A stretch of 64,000 nt of DNA from Agapetus fuscipes (lineage: Eukaryota > Arthropoda > Insecta > Trichoptera > Glossosomatidae): positions 62,001-126,000 of the forward strand of contig OX637345.1 of the NCBI GenBank assembly GCA_951799405.1. Direction: 5' to 3'. Position 1 is the stretch's first letter. Each line of letters starts with the position of its first letter. Below, piece by piece: positions 1 through 10,626 of the stretch. The position numbers and the translations under genes are program-made. The notes under the pieces are model-generated. The model saw nothing but the letters and a program-made list of their open reading frames with translations. It had not been told where the DNA came from and did not search any database.

Positions 1-684
1 TATGTATCAAATCAGCACGTTAGTTTCCGCTCCTCTATGTTATTACTCATAGTAGCTTGCAGTACACTTTTTGGCAGCCATTTTTTTATGCCGGTCAGAT
101 AGACTCAACCTTTTCCATCCTTCAACATCAAAACTAAAAATGTTCAACAATAAATCAATAGTTTCGCAAATTATATTTTTAGTAATAATAATATCAGGAT
201 GATTTTTGCGAGCGCTGTTTTTGTGTAAATCACACCCCAAGAGCCCCCAGCGAGCTTGGTCGTCGCTAAAGAAAGCGTCGATTCTCAATCAAGACCAAGT
301 TGCTGTAGGGCTGGATGAACTTTGGTGACGGGTCTTGGTAATGGTTTGTGTATTTCCACTTTATTAATTCATTAGAACTTTGAAAAACATTAAATAAAAA
401 AAAAAACAAGTTTTTAGTTACTCGTAAGCGTAACTACAGATGTTATGGATATGTGAAGGTTCCAAGGAATTTTATGAAAAAAGTGGTCAATATAGTGCAT
501 ACACGCAGAATTTCTTAGTAAATATTTGGTTTTTACATACTGTAAAATTGCGTTTCCTTTCTCGCAATTTCGCTTTCTTGATGACTAAAATTATTTTTTA
601 GCGTAAAATCCGTAGGAAGTAGAATGTCGACCGATTATTTCTAAAATAGTAATAATAAATTTCTAAGTTAAGTATCAAAGTCTT
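1..684. other. No gene recognised
   Basis: AT-rich. A partial SINE B body lies at about 195-345 on the minus strand (TTGGTCGTCGCTA, GCTGTAGGGCTGGATGAAC). An 81-codon minus-strand frame at 43-288 overlaps it and has no family resemblance I can see. Confidence 0.4.
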
Positions 685-890
685 AATCTAAATTAAAGTT
701 GCAAAGATATATATCATTTCAGATTCATATTAAATACATTCCCACAAGCACACACATAGAAGTTGAACATAAGCCCTGCAACTTTTGCCGACCTTCCCAG
801 AAACAGGGGTGACATTAGCACAGTTAACCATCTTTGTACAGTATGGGTGGTCAGCTTCATACCAACCTATAAGTCAAGGAATGTATTATT
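685..890 (-). repeat. RTE-type LINE 3' end (Rep1 copy)
   Basis: TAAAGTTGCAAAGATATATA, CCAGAAACAGGGGTGACATT and GGTGGTCAGCTTCATACCAA. Internal deletion of the middle part. A short relative in plus orientation lies at 1717-1800. Confidence 0.75.
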
Positions 891-2169
891 AAGAAATTGT
901 TGATTGCAAAAAATAATATTTTTGTAACATGGAAAATCGTAAAATGTTCTCGCTTCGAAAATGTTGCATATCACTTGCCGACGAAACAAAGATATTTATG
1001 ACATAGTTTTAGCGAAAAAAAAAAGTGCCGCAGGTCCCGCCTTCTGTGAGCGTTGGCGCTCGACTAAGGTTTACCCCGCGAATCTCGCATTTAAAAGCCA
1101 TTTGTAAAATAATAATAAAAAATACATCTTGTGAAATAAAAAATTTGAAAAAAAATACACTAAGCTCAAGATTATATTGTTCAATATTTGAAAATAATTG
1201 GGCACAAATAATCATTTTTTGAGATTTTATTCGAAGATACAATGTACACTTTTTTGTCCGTTTTTGCTTCTAGATATTTTTTTTTAATTCAGTTTTCTTC
1301 ATCTGAATCACATTTTAAATCACACCACGAACTAAAACAGGATATAAAGTATATTTGGAATTTTTTTTTAGATTTCAAAACACCACCAATTTACAGAAAA
1401 ACTGGTTCAAAAATTGTATGTTTTCCACTTACCGCAAGAAGGTGTTCGTAATTTTTATTTTTTCAAGTAATAAAAGCGTTTATAGACATATATTATTTGA
1501 TGAATATTGCAAATGAAATGTTTAACTAACACTTAAAGTTATCAAAAATTTATATTTGTCCATATTTATTGAAAAAAAACCACGTCAAAAACTGTGTTTT
1601 CGAGAAATTTCCTAGCACCCTCTTAAGTACCTACTCGTGACTTTACCTACAGCGGTTCCTTATAGTGCAATATTATTCTACATAACGTTTGTTTGTACAA
1701 TACAACTGATCGTATTCCTTGACTTCTAGGTTGATATGAGGCTGGCTGACCACCATACTGTCAGAAATGGTTCACTTTGCCAATGTGGTTGAGGTTGTAC
1801 GGCTGTGCTCGCGACTGCGCAATACATCACACAAACTTCATATCGCCTCCATACGGTACATTTTTTTGCACAAATCAAAATATTATTTCCCTCGTTCCAT
1901 GAGAACACCGCGTTATGATGTGTAACTGAATATCACTGTCTCGCGCCTCAGAGCGGCGGGAACGTATCGGTGGAGAATATGTTGACCACCATAAAGAACC
2001 CTACATTACAATAATCAATTATTAGTCTCGAGTAGGTTCCATGAGACGTGATGCATGCAGCATTTGTAAGCACGAAGTTACAAAGTACCTATCTTAAAAA
2101 TGTTAAGTAGAAGTAGAAGTAGAAGTAGAAGTAAGTAGGAAGTAGGAAGGATGCATTCTTTTCTTCTTT

Positions 2170-2330
2170 TCGTTTGCTGTTACATTTGCTGTAGACAAGC
2201 TTTTATTGTAATTATTTTTATTTAAGAAAACTATTATTGGCCTTATATGTATTTATTATAAATCTTTACTTGTTTTATGTGTATGTGCTGTTGTTTTCTG
2301 TAATAAATAAATAAAAAAAAAAAAAAAAAT
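2170..2330 (+). repeat. LINE 3' end with poly-A tail
   Basis: Matches the inverted copy at 26552-26695. Ends AATAAATAAATA followed by a run of A. A short AAGTAG repeat precedes it at 2107-2147. Confidence 0.65.
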
Positions 2331-2361
2331 GTACGCAAAAAACGCAACTAAGCTACACATC

Positions 2362-2575
2362 TAATGTAACTTCTTGCCTGCGATTTGGGACCTATTTATT
2401 TTACGGGTAAGGGGGCCGGCCTCACACCAACCACTTTCAGTTGAAGTTGGGGTTTCCCAGCTCCTAGGGGGGGGCTGGTTCTCATTTCTTGTGAAGGCTG
2501 AGTGTCTTGTGATCGAACCCTTGCTCTCGGCATGGAATGCAAGCATTCTACCAATTGAGCTATCGACCTTTTTAC
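2362..2575 (-). repeat. tRNA-derived SINE (family A)
   Basis: Minus-strand head TAGCTCAATTGGTAGAATGC gives an A box; the B box is decayed (GGTTCGATCACAAG). The body shares GGGGGCCGGCCTCACACCAA with the copy at 50.7 kb. Confidence 0.75.
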
Positions 2576-2578
2576 GAG

Positions 2579-2812
2579 CTTGGTCGTCGTCGCTACAAAG
2601 CGCCAATTCTCAAGCAAGACCCTGTTACTGCAAGGCTGGATGGACCTTTAGTGACCGGTCTTTGGTAAAGGTTTATGAATTTTTAACCCAGCGAAGAGCA
2701 AATTTGAAAATATAAATGGTATATTTTCTGTGCTCCGCCGGGATTCGGACCCACAACCTTCCATTTACGAGTCCGAAGTGTTACCACTGGACTACGGACC
2801 GGTTATGTCAAT
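2579..2812 (-). repeat. tRNA-derived SINE (family B)
   Basis: Minus-strand head CCGTAGTCCAGTGGTAACAC (A box) and GGGTCCGAATCCCGG (B box), then a body ending near GGGTCTTGCTTGAGAATTGG. Abuts the family A copy. Confidence 0.75.
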
Positions 2813-5109
2813 TATTGTTATAAAATTTAATAACAATGTAGGTATTTTTTTACTTCTTGGGGAGGGCAGCTGCCCCTCCTTTGGCCCATCCTGGGTAAGC
2901 CCATGAGTTGCACTATACGTGCAGCTTAGTTGTGTTTGCCTCACCTGTTCTCTGCCGTGATAAATCCAACATCCTTGCGAATCTCCGGACAGAAGTTCAT
3001 GGCAGGAACCCGCAGTGTCGCCATGCCGCTCAGAGATCTCTCATAGCACTTTAACCGAGTAGCTGCACTTCACGAATATCACAAATGTATTACGCTAAAT
3101 CACAGCTAGCGTGTCCATGCCAATAGTTAGAACAAAGCGCAGGAACGTTTGTTGTGGAGTCTAACAGTTGTGCAGCAGCTTGCTAGGTGTGCTGGTCCAC
3201 GCTCTACGCGTTGTGGCTTGCGGCTGGTCCTGACTGGGACTAGTAGAGCGCTAGACTAATGTAGGTGACCGGGTGCTCTCCAGCAAGCGCTCAATTTAAA
3301 TCAATTGACTAGCTGGTACACGGATTCGCGCTTAGACGACTGAAGTGTCGTGGACATTTCGGCGCGCGGGCCAGTTGTCAGCTGTTCAGGGAGACTGATG
3401 TGATCAACTTCCCAATCGCCTCTTCAACAATAACATCTTCCCAATCACTGATGTATGAATATTCAAGATACAAGCGCCTTCGGCCAGTCTTGCTTCCCGG
3501 TGACATGTGTATGACGCGGCTCCTTCTGCATTGAGGAACGAGGAATCGATGCTATTTTGTAATCTTACACTTTTATGCCATCGGCGCCTAAAGCTCGTCT
3601 ATATTGTTGACATTAGTATCTCAATACATTAAATATCAAGGACTGCTTCATTTCAAGTAATTCCTCAAAAAATAACAAATAAAACCGACTTTGTTTTACA
3701 TGACGGCGAGTATAATATATGTAATATATTAAATTCCACGACCGGTTACGCAAACAATCCGTTTGCATCTTCAGGTGGCTAAATAATTATTTAATAATAA
3801 ATATTAATAAATTATTTAGCCACCTGAAGATTCTCGCCGTTATCTAAAACAAAGTCGTTTTTATTTTTTATCTTTTAAGATGAATGATTACGAAGGGACT
3901 GCCTCTACAATCAACAAAATAATAGGTAACTCCTCAAGCTAACAAACAAATCACTTCCTAAATGGCAATGCCATACACTGAATACCTGATGTGCTGAATG
4001 CTGAGCAGTGCTGAACACTGGTAGATAAAACTTTCTTCAACCAAGATGTTGTCCTTCAGCCGGAAGCTCTGTAGGGACCTCAATGTTCCCTTATGATGAG
4101 ATGTGGGAGCGAATGTTTCTCACTACTCATTATTTGGCCGAAATTAACCATTATTTGCTGATGGACATGAGAAGTTCGGCTGCGGTATTCATACAGGAAA
4201 GAACATGAGAAGGCATTTGTGACTTGATCCAGCCAGGATTCCTTTAGCGCACCCATTGCTGCTACTGTAAAAGTGAAGACACGCAAGGTCCATCTGGCGC
4301 TTGCGGGGTATTGCTACATCTCCGCCGTGAGAACTGAGCTCGTTGTGATTATCTGTACCGAAGTATTCAATATTTACATAAACTCCCCTCGACCGCGTAG
4401 AGTGGAAAAATGTGTGAAAACTACAGCACCCTCTAGGGGTACCAAGGTATATTCCATACGTTTTCTATTAACGCCATCGAGGGGAGTTCATGTACGTGTT
4501 TCATACTGGAGAGTTGTTTTGGTTTAACGCGGAATAAAGAGCGACCCGGGCGGCCCCTCACTGATAACTTAATAATAAATAAACAAAATAAGTTGCTACT
4601 GACAGCTTATCTGACTCTCAGATAGCACCGGATACAGATACATTACAGACCTGAGTATGAAGCATCACATGCACTCCCCGCGATCACGTAAATAGAAGAA
4701 TTCTCCGGTTCCCGAGGCTCTCAGGCTCAGGCCTTCAAGGCTTGCTTGGAAGCCCTGAGGTCCCTCGCCCCACAATCCTCCAGGACTCTCTGTCTTGTGC
4801 CGCTTCCCTCCATGGTCCTCTCACTTCCAGGACTTCCGCGTCGGCCTCGACATTGTCTGCCCCCCGTATCCTGGGACGTCCGAGTGGTCTGACATCGAAG
4901 GGGGCACCATCCAAGACGTTAAATGTATGAAAACTAAAGCGCTTCCTAGAGGTGCTGTGGTATCTTTAATACATTTTTTCTACTCCTATTTGGTAATTTA
5001 CTAATGACAAAACGGCTAACGCAATCACAATGCTATACATTTCCACACCCGTTGCGTAATGTTACATTACGCAACTGGTAACGGTGTTGAAATGAAAATG
5101 CGCGCATGC
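2813..5109. other. No gene recognised
   Basis: Mixed sequence without a convincing ORF. Contains the foldback at 3670-3870. Short segments at 4420-4500 and 4900-4985 (CTAGGGGTACC, ATACGTTTTC) are related to 6930-7020 and 44640-44760 and look like an old MITE family. Confidence 0.4.
3670..3870. repeat. Foldback repeat with an insertion in one arm
   Basis: AAAACCGACTTTGTTTTACA..GACGGCGAG and GCATCTTCAGGTGGCTAAAT return inverted as ATTTAGCCACCTGAAGAT..TCTCGCCGTTATCTAAAAC. The left arm carries about 55 extra bp. Confidence 0.7.
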
Positions 5110-5310
5110 GCATTGTCAGAAATGGGACCATTTTTGAATTTCGAGTATCAATTCTTATGTTCATTTGAGGTTTGGATTTTATTTGTAAGTACACATTCAG
5201 CATTTGTAAGCGCGAACTACACTTGTTGGTTTGTGGGCTTACATCTGAGAGCTTTAAATGAATATATCCTTGCAACTTAGATTATATTATTATATTATTA
5301 TATTATAATC
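5110..5310 (+). repeat. RTE-type LINE 3' end (Rep1 copy)
   Basis: TTTGAGGTTTGGATTTTATT, GCAACTTAGATTATATTATT tail. Head side truncated. Confidence 0.75.
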
Positions 5311-5554
5311 TTGTATGAGGCTATCCTTCTAAGCGACCGATAACAAACTATTATTGGCCGTTTCCATAGCAACCACGTTTAAACGTCAGCCATTACATGA
5401 ATATTTTCAATTTATTGATAGTTCCTCCCCACTATGTTCAATCTTTTTTCAAATGAAAATTAATTTACATACTCGTATTTTATGCGTAGAGTCAAATAAA
5501 AATTGTTAAAAGTGTAATAATTCATCAATGTTATTTATCAAAATACTCCAAATA

Positions 5555-6273
5555 ATAGGGTATTTGCAATAGTGAAGAATATGATGCAAACAGCACCTTT
5601 ATAAAATATCTCATTCATGATTAGGAGGGCCCTTGAGGTGTGACACACACAAAAACGGCGCTCTTTTGTCATGTGTTAATTAAATAAAAATAAATTATCC
5701 TCATATATATATATGATAAAAAGTATATTAATTTGATAGATTTCGAAAAATTAAATAATAATATGTTGATTTGAAGCCGAAATTATTTTTTTTCGATTTT
5801 ATATTTAAAAAAGAAAATATAGAAATTTGGACAAGTTTTTAAACGGATATGAGATCTGCTTCTTCTATTTCCGGTGCTGTGACGTCATATGTTGACGTCA
5901 CTTTCTTTTATTGACATTCCATACTCTGTTGACATGTGTTGTTGACAACAGAAACAAATGAAATGTTGTTAAAGAAACACACAAACTTCTTTAAAAAACA
6001 ACAGCCTCAACGGTGTAAACATGAAAAAGCGATGTTTGAATGACATGAATGTGAGGGCTGTTAGTTGATACGGCGATGTTTACAAGACCGTGACGTCACG
6101 CGAGAAAATTTCATCTAGTAGCGTTTTGGCGCGAAAATTTAAAAATCGATTTTAAAATGCTTATAACTTTGCTAAAAATACAACTAAATTTAAAATTCAA
6201 CAAGTTTTGGGCTAATAAAGCATATTAAACGAATTTAAATCACGAAAAAAATAAAAATGTGAAAATACCCTAT
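5555..6273. mobile_element. MITE (GGGTATTT family), copy 1, with TGACGTCA sites
   Basis: Ends ATAATAGGGTATTT and AAATACCCTATTAT are inverted complements. Palindromic CRE-type TGACGTCA occurs at 5880-5887, 5894-5901 and 6091-6098. No ORF. The second copy is 18258-20925. Confidence 0.8.
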
Positions 6274-6377
6274 TATAGCTTTCCTTTTTTCGAAGGAAAA
6301 CAGAAGGCTTGAAAAGAAAATAATGCAAAATATTTGCACCGCAAAAAAAAACAAACTTAAACAGTTACTTGGCTAAT

Positions 6378-6600
6378 AGGTCGGTATGAGGTTGACCATC
6401 TATGCTGTAAAAACTTGGTTCACTTTGCCAATGACACCCCTGTTTCAGTGGTTGCAGGGCTTATGTTTATTTGAGTTTTGGGTTTGAATATTAACCCTTA
6501 TATGCGGCATGTATAAGCGCAACCTTATATGTGTCTGCTTGTGGGCATAAATTTAAAATGAATCCCAAATGTAATACATCTTTGCAGATTAGATTAGATA
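6378..6600 (+). repeat. RTE-type LINE 3' end (Rep1 copy)
   Basis: TAGGTCGGTATGAGGTTGAC to TTTGCAGATTAGATTAGATA. Diverged middle. Confidence 0.75.
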
Positions 6601-7704
6601 ATCGAGGGGAATGATAAATTACACGTTTTAACAAAAGTAAGGTATTATTTATTAATTACTTCAAATGGACGAGTACATTATAATGACTATTATTTACTAT
6701 TTTGTTATTTATTTCATGGTCGTAGAAAAAGTATTGTATGCCACTGCACGTAATTAGTCTTTGTAACACTCTTGCTGTCTATTGTGCCATTCGGCTGCGC
6801 CTCATGGCACAAACTAGCACTCGTGTTACAAAGACTATCATTACTAAGCAGTGACATAAATATCTATTCTATTCCAGTGATACATGGAATTTATTTATTA
6901 ACACATTGCGTAAACTCAACTCGATTGCGTTAATCGAAAAAAAATATGAAAACTCCATGAATCTCTAGGAGTGACATTGCGTCGTATATTCCATACATTT
7001 TCGATTTACCCGATCGAGGTGGGATTTACTCGGGGTATAGCTGTGGGCACGAGTAAGGGCTGCGTTAATGTCCCACCACAGGCAGGGATGGCGCTGTTTG
7101 GCACATTTGGTGCGTAGGCCGCAGCTCAGGGTCCAGTGAGACCCTTAATAGATTAGAGGATTCAAGAAAACACTTTTGCTACGTGCACGCAAAGAACCAT
7201 GGCGCCCTTGAGATGGCCATGGACCACTGAATGGCGCCACAGGCAAGAAGCTATCCACCACCATTATCTTAAGCCGAAGCTAAAGCCTCCTTCACATACT
7301 GAGGCTCCATGTCTCTCCCGCACCAGGGCCCCCATTGGGCTTAATCTCATCAGTAGCTGCAAGTCACAGCATGGTAGTGGTAGGTAGCCGTACCTGTACC
7401 CACATAACACACATAACATGCCATAGACTACAATGAACTCTGAACAAAGCTGAATTTGGAACTCTTGTATGGAACTGCCGTCCTTAGCGACCGATAACCA
7501 AACATTTGTTTACCTTTACTCTATAGCAACCTGGACGGGTGACGTCACAATATTGCAGGGGCATGCATCCCATACAGGCACATGCGCCTAATAGGTAGGC
7601 AATATACAGTATTGCAAGAAAGTGTTTTTTCAACACTTTCGGCATCTTTAAATATATATTTTAAGCACGTTCTGTTCACGTGTTCTGGCGATCACTGCGA
7701 TCAC

Positions 7705-7750
7705 TGCTTTTAACATATTTCTCCAATAATGGAGAAATATGTTAAAAGCA
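7705..7750. repeat. Perfect 20-bp inverted repeat
   Basis: TGCTTTTAACATATTTCTCC, loop AATAAT, GGAGAAATATGTTAAAAGCA. Strong hairpin of unknown role, probably a MITE piece. Confidence 0.85.
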
Positions 7751-8156
7751 AAAAAAAAGATACTTTTGATTAAGATATTTTCTCTTCGGCGTCTTCTTTT
7801 TGCAGTAAAAATACAGTTTTTTGGCATTGCTTCTGTTCTTCCTTGGTCGTTATTTCGCCATGAAAATCTTCATTCTTTTCACCAATTTTCTGCAGTATCG
7901 TTGACTGTTTTAACAAAGGTAAATTTTCTTTCCTTTAAAATAACATTTTATTTCCACGACGAGACGCTATCTTGAAGGAAAGTCCTTTCAATTTACAATC
8001 TTGAAAATAATTTTTTGCTTGAAGAAGACATAAACTGATCCAAAGTTTTATGTGAAACATTACAAATAATAAAATACCATTACAATCAATACATAATTAG
8101 AAAAATATACTAAAATGACTGATGATTTTATATGTACCGTATAAAGATATTGATAT
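7739..8156. other. AT-rich flank left of the Ty3/gypsy element
   Basis: Broken minus-strand codons with basic content (RPRKNRSNAKK, CKKKTPKRKY) may be the continuation of the transposase-like remnant on the other side of the Ty3/gypsy insertion. Not certain. Confidence 0.3.
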
Positions 8157-8673
8157 TGTTACGTAATTAGGGTTCAATTGTCTTCAAATTAAAAATACAC
8201 AGGTCTTCTTCAATAGTTATTTATTTTACACAGTTACAAAATTTATTTTCACACTACTTTCTCGATTATTCCATTGGTTTCGGTTCACTGATCAGATGGC
8301 TTCGATGTGTTTGTTGGTCGCTATGATACTGCCCCGCTCTGCAGGCCATTCGCACCTTTATACTCTTCAGAGCAGTATGATCCAGAACTAAAGTCGCCAG
8401 ACGGTTCCAGAGTAATTATTACTTCTCGACGCTTCACGTACTACCTAGAGATACAACCAAAATCCTACCTACAAATGTAATACAGTATTCCTATAATTAT
8501 AACAAATACCTACTTAGCCTAGAGAATTCTACACTTATACATAATTATCGATCTTACCTACCAATACTTTTGAGGATTCTTATAACTATAACTATCCATA
8601 CTTATTTCAATATTTATATTTACATAACACTATAACTACCCATACTTATTTCAATATTTATATTTACATAACA
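8157..8673 (-). repeat. 3' LTR of the Ty3/gypsy element
   Basis: 517 bp, identical to the copy at 14870-15386. Its start on the minus strand contains a tandem duplication of about 45 bp (plus strand: CATACTTATTTCAATATTTA units near 8607 and 8641). Confidence 0.97.
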
Positions 8674-8688
8674 CTACCCCCCACCTAG
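8674..8688 (-). promoter_or_regulatory. Polypurine tract of the Ty3/gypsy element
   Basis: Minus strand AGGTGGGGGGTAG directly before the 3' LTR. It also encodes the last residues (LGGG) and the TAG stop of the integrase ORF. Confidence 0.85.
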
Positions 8689-10626
8689 ACTGTTTCGTCC
8701 CGGAACAGTCTTGACTCTGTGTAGGTAGGGGCATGCTGATCCACGTCGACACCCTGTGGTCAGGAAGAAGTGGCAGTCCACGGATTTCTCCCCACTGGCT
8801 CTCGGCTGCGCTTGCTCGCAGCACACCATGACGCTGATGCCGACTCCCGAGAACACTGCTTCAATCATACTCCGGATTATCCGCCAGTCTCGATTAGCGC
8901 GGCCGCCACCCATCTTCGGTATTGCCAGACGCGCCTGCTGATCCTCCAACATGTAGTCACGCAGCTCAACAAGGCCGTCCCACAATGCCTTGTAGTCCTC
9001 TTCCAGGTTGCTGGAATCCGGGACAACCAGGCAGTATGCTTGTTGACGCCCCTTCGGTAGTCTCAGAGCTCTTCCTTGCGGGCTGCTCGAGGGTTGCGGT
9101 TCTCCGAATTTGTATCGGAAGACCCGTGCAATTCCTCTAGACATATCTAGATCTTCCGGTACACTGCATGCCAGTGTGTGGTCCCTAGTGACCTCAAATA
9201 AGTCCTTGTGGACTTCTGTGGTCACTCCATGGCGAAACTTCTGCCCTGCCTTCGCGTTCTCCCAAAACGTCTCAAAGGCTGGTGATCTTTCGGATGCGAC
9301 GCACTGTCGTACTTTTTGGGCTGGTTGGTCATCATTATCGCCTAGGTATGGTGAGAGGCGATTGTAGTGCACGACCCTTGGTTTTCCGTTTGGTCTCTTT
9401 TTTATGCGGTAGACCACATCGTTGATGCGCTCCAAGATCTCGTACGGCCCGTCCCAGGAACGCTGAAGTTTCGGACAGTATCCTTGGCGCCTCTTGGGGT
9501 CAAAAAGCCACACCCAGTCACCAGCTTTGTACCCCATGCTGTCAGCTCTGGTGTCATAGCGCTCCTTCATTTGATCGCTGGCTTCCCCGATGTTCATGCG
9601 GACCTGATCATGGATGTCATCCAGCCTCCTGCGAAGGTCTGTCACATAGTCTTCTCCGGCTAGGTCTTCACCTGGTTTGCAGCCAAATTTGAGATCACAA
9701 GGAAGTCGCATTTCTCGCCCAAACAGTATGCTGCTGGGAGTCTTCTTCGTCGTTTCCTGAACAGCCGACCGGTAAGCCAATAAGAACAAAGGCAGATGTC
9801 GGTCCCAGTCCCGCTGATGGCTGGACACTACTTTGGCTAAGTACCTCCCCACGGTACGGTTCATCCTTTCCACCATTCCATCAGACTGTGGATGTAGCGC
9901 AGTGGTCCTGGTCTTGTAGATCCCTAGCCGCTCACACATTTGCTGGAAGATAGCAGCTTCAAAGTTCCTTCCCTGATCAGAATGTAATTCCAGGGGTACG
10001 CCAAACCTGCTGATAAATTCGGTAACTAGAACTTCAGTCACGGTTACGGCCTCTTGGTTAGGGATTGAGTAAGCTTCCACCCACTTGCTGAAGTAATCCA
10101 TCACCACCATGATGTACTTGTTACCCTTCTCAGTTGTAGGAAATGGGCCAGCTATGTCGATGGCAATTCTTTCAAAGGGGCTGCCAACATTGTACTGACG
10201 CATTGGTGCTCGCCTTTTCCTTTGCGATCCATTGGCCGTTGCACAGGTTACACATTTTCGACACCAATCTTTGACGTCTTCGCTGCAGTTGATCCAGTAA
10301 AATCGCTCTTTCACTTTCTCCAGCGTCTTCTTAACGCCTAGATGTCCTCCAGAAGTTCCTCCATGCAGCAGTCCAAGGATTTCCGGTACTCGGCTCCTCG
10401 GAACGAGGGTTTGCTTTCTTCTAAGTGTGCCGTCTTCCTTCTCGATCTTTCGTTTCAGAAACCCTCCTTCTATCACTATGGATCCCCATTGAGCCCAATA
10501 AGCCTTGACAGTTGGTGATAAGGGGGCGAGTTTTTCCCAGGTTGGCCTTTCTCCTTCTCGCGCCCATTCCATCACATACTTCAAGTCCGGATCATTCAGT
10601 TGGTCTTGCGCCAATTTTTCATCTTG
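8674..10626 (-). CDS. Integrase with C-terminal macro domain and CCCH zinc finger
   Basis: Continues the pol frame after the in-frame TAG at 10627-10629; no convincing own ATG at its start (the 646-residue numbering used here begins at a TTG at 10614). HHCC zinc site with H84, H91, C121, C124; DDE core D153, D213, E249 with 35 residues between the last two; GPY/F-type WDGPYEI near 387. Then about residues 470-598 read as a macro domain (DLFEVTRDHTLACSVPEDLD, GIARVFRYKFG, LAIPKMGGG, IEAVFSG), closest by eye to the ALC1/OARD1 type, followed by C614-x7-C622-x5-C628-x3-H632, a CCCH finger. TARG1's catalytic Lys and Asp (from memory, K84 and D125) do not seem conserved, so ADP-ribose binding is more likely than hydrolysis. 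Confidence 0.9.
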   Translation of the reverse strand, partial: QDEKLAQDQLNDPDLKYVMEWAREGERPTWEKLAPLSPTVKAYWAQWGSIVIEGGFLKRKIEKEDGTLRRKQTLVPRSRVPEILGLLHGGTSGGHLGVKKTLEKVKERFYWINCSEDVKDWCRKCVTCATANGSQRKRRAPMRQYNVGSPFERIAIDIAGPFPTTEKGNKYIMVVMDYFSKWVEAYSIPNQEAVTVTEVLVTEFISRFGVPLELHSDQGRNFEAAIFQQMCERLGIYKTRTTALHPQSDGMVERMNRTVGRYLAKVVSSHQRDWDRHLPLFLLAYRSAVQETTKKTPSSILFGREMRLPCDLKFGCKPGEDLAGEDYVTDLRRRLDDIHDQVRMNIGEASDQMKERYDTRADSMGYKAGDWVWLFDPKRRQGYCPKLQRSWDGPYEILERINDVVYRIKKRPNGKPRVVHYNRLSPYLGDNDDQPAQKVRQCVASERSPAFETFWENAKAGQKFRHGVTTEVHKDLFEVTRDHTLACSVPEDLDMSRGIARVFRYKFGEPQPSSSPQGRALRLPKGRQQAYCLVVPDSSNLEEDYKALWDGLVELRDYMLEDQQARLAIPKMGGGRANRDWRIIRSMIEAVFSGVGISVMVCCEQAQPRASGEKSVDCHFFLTTGCRRGSACPYLHRVKTVPGRNSLGGG

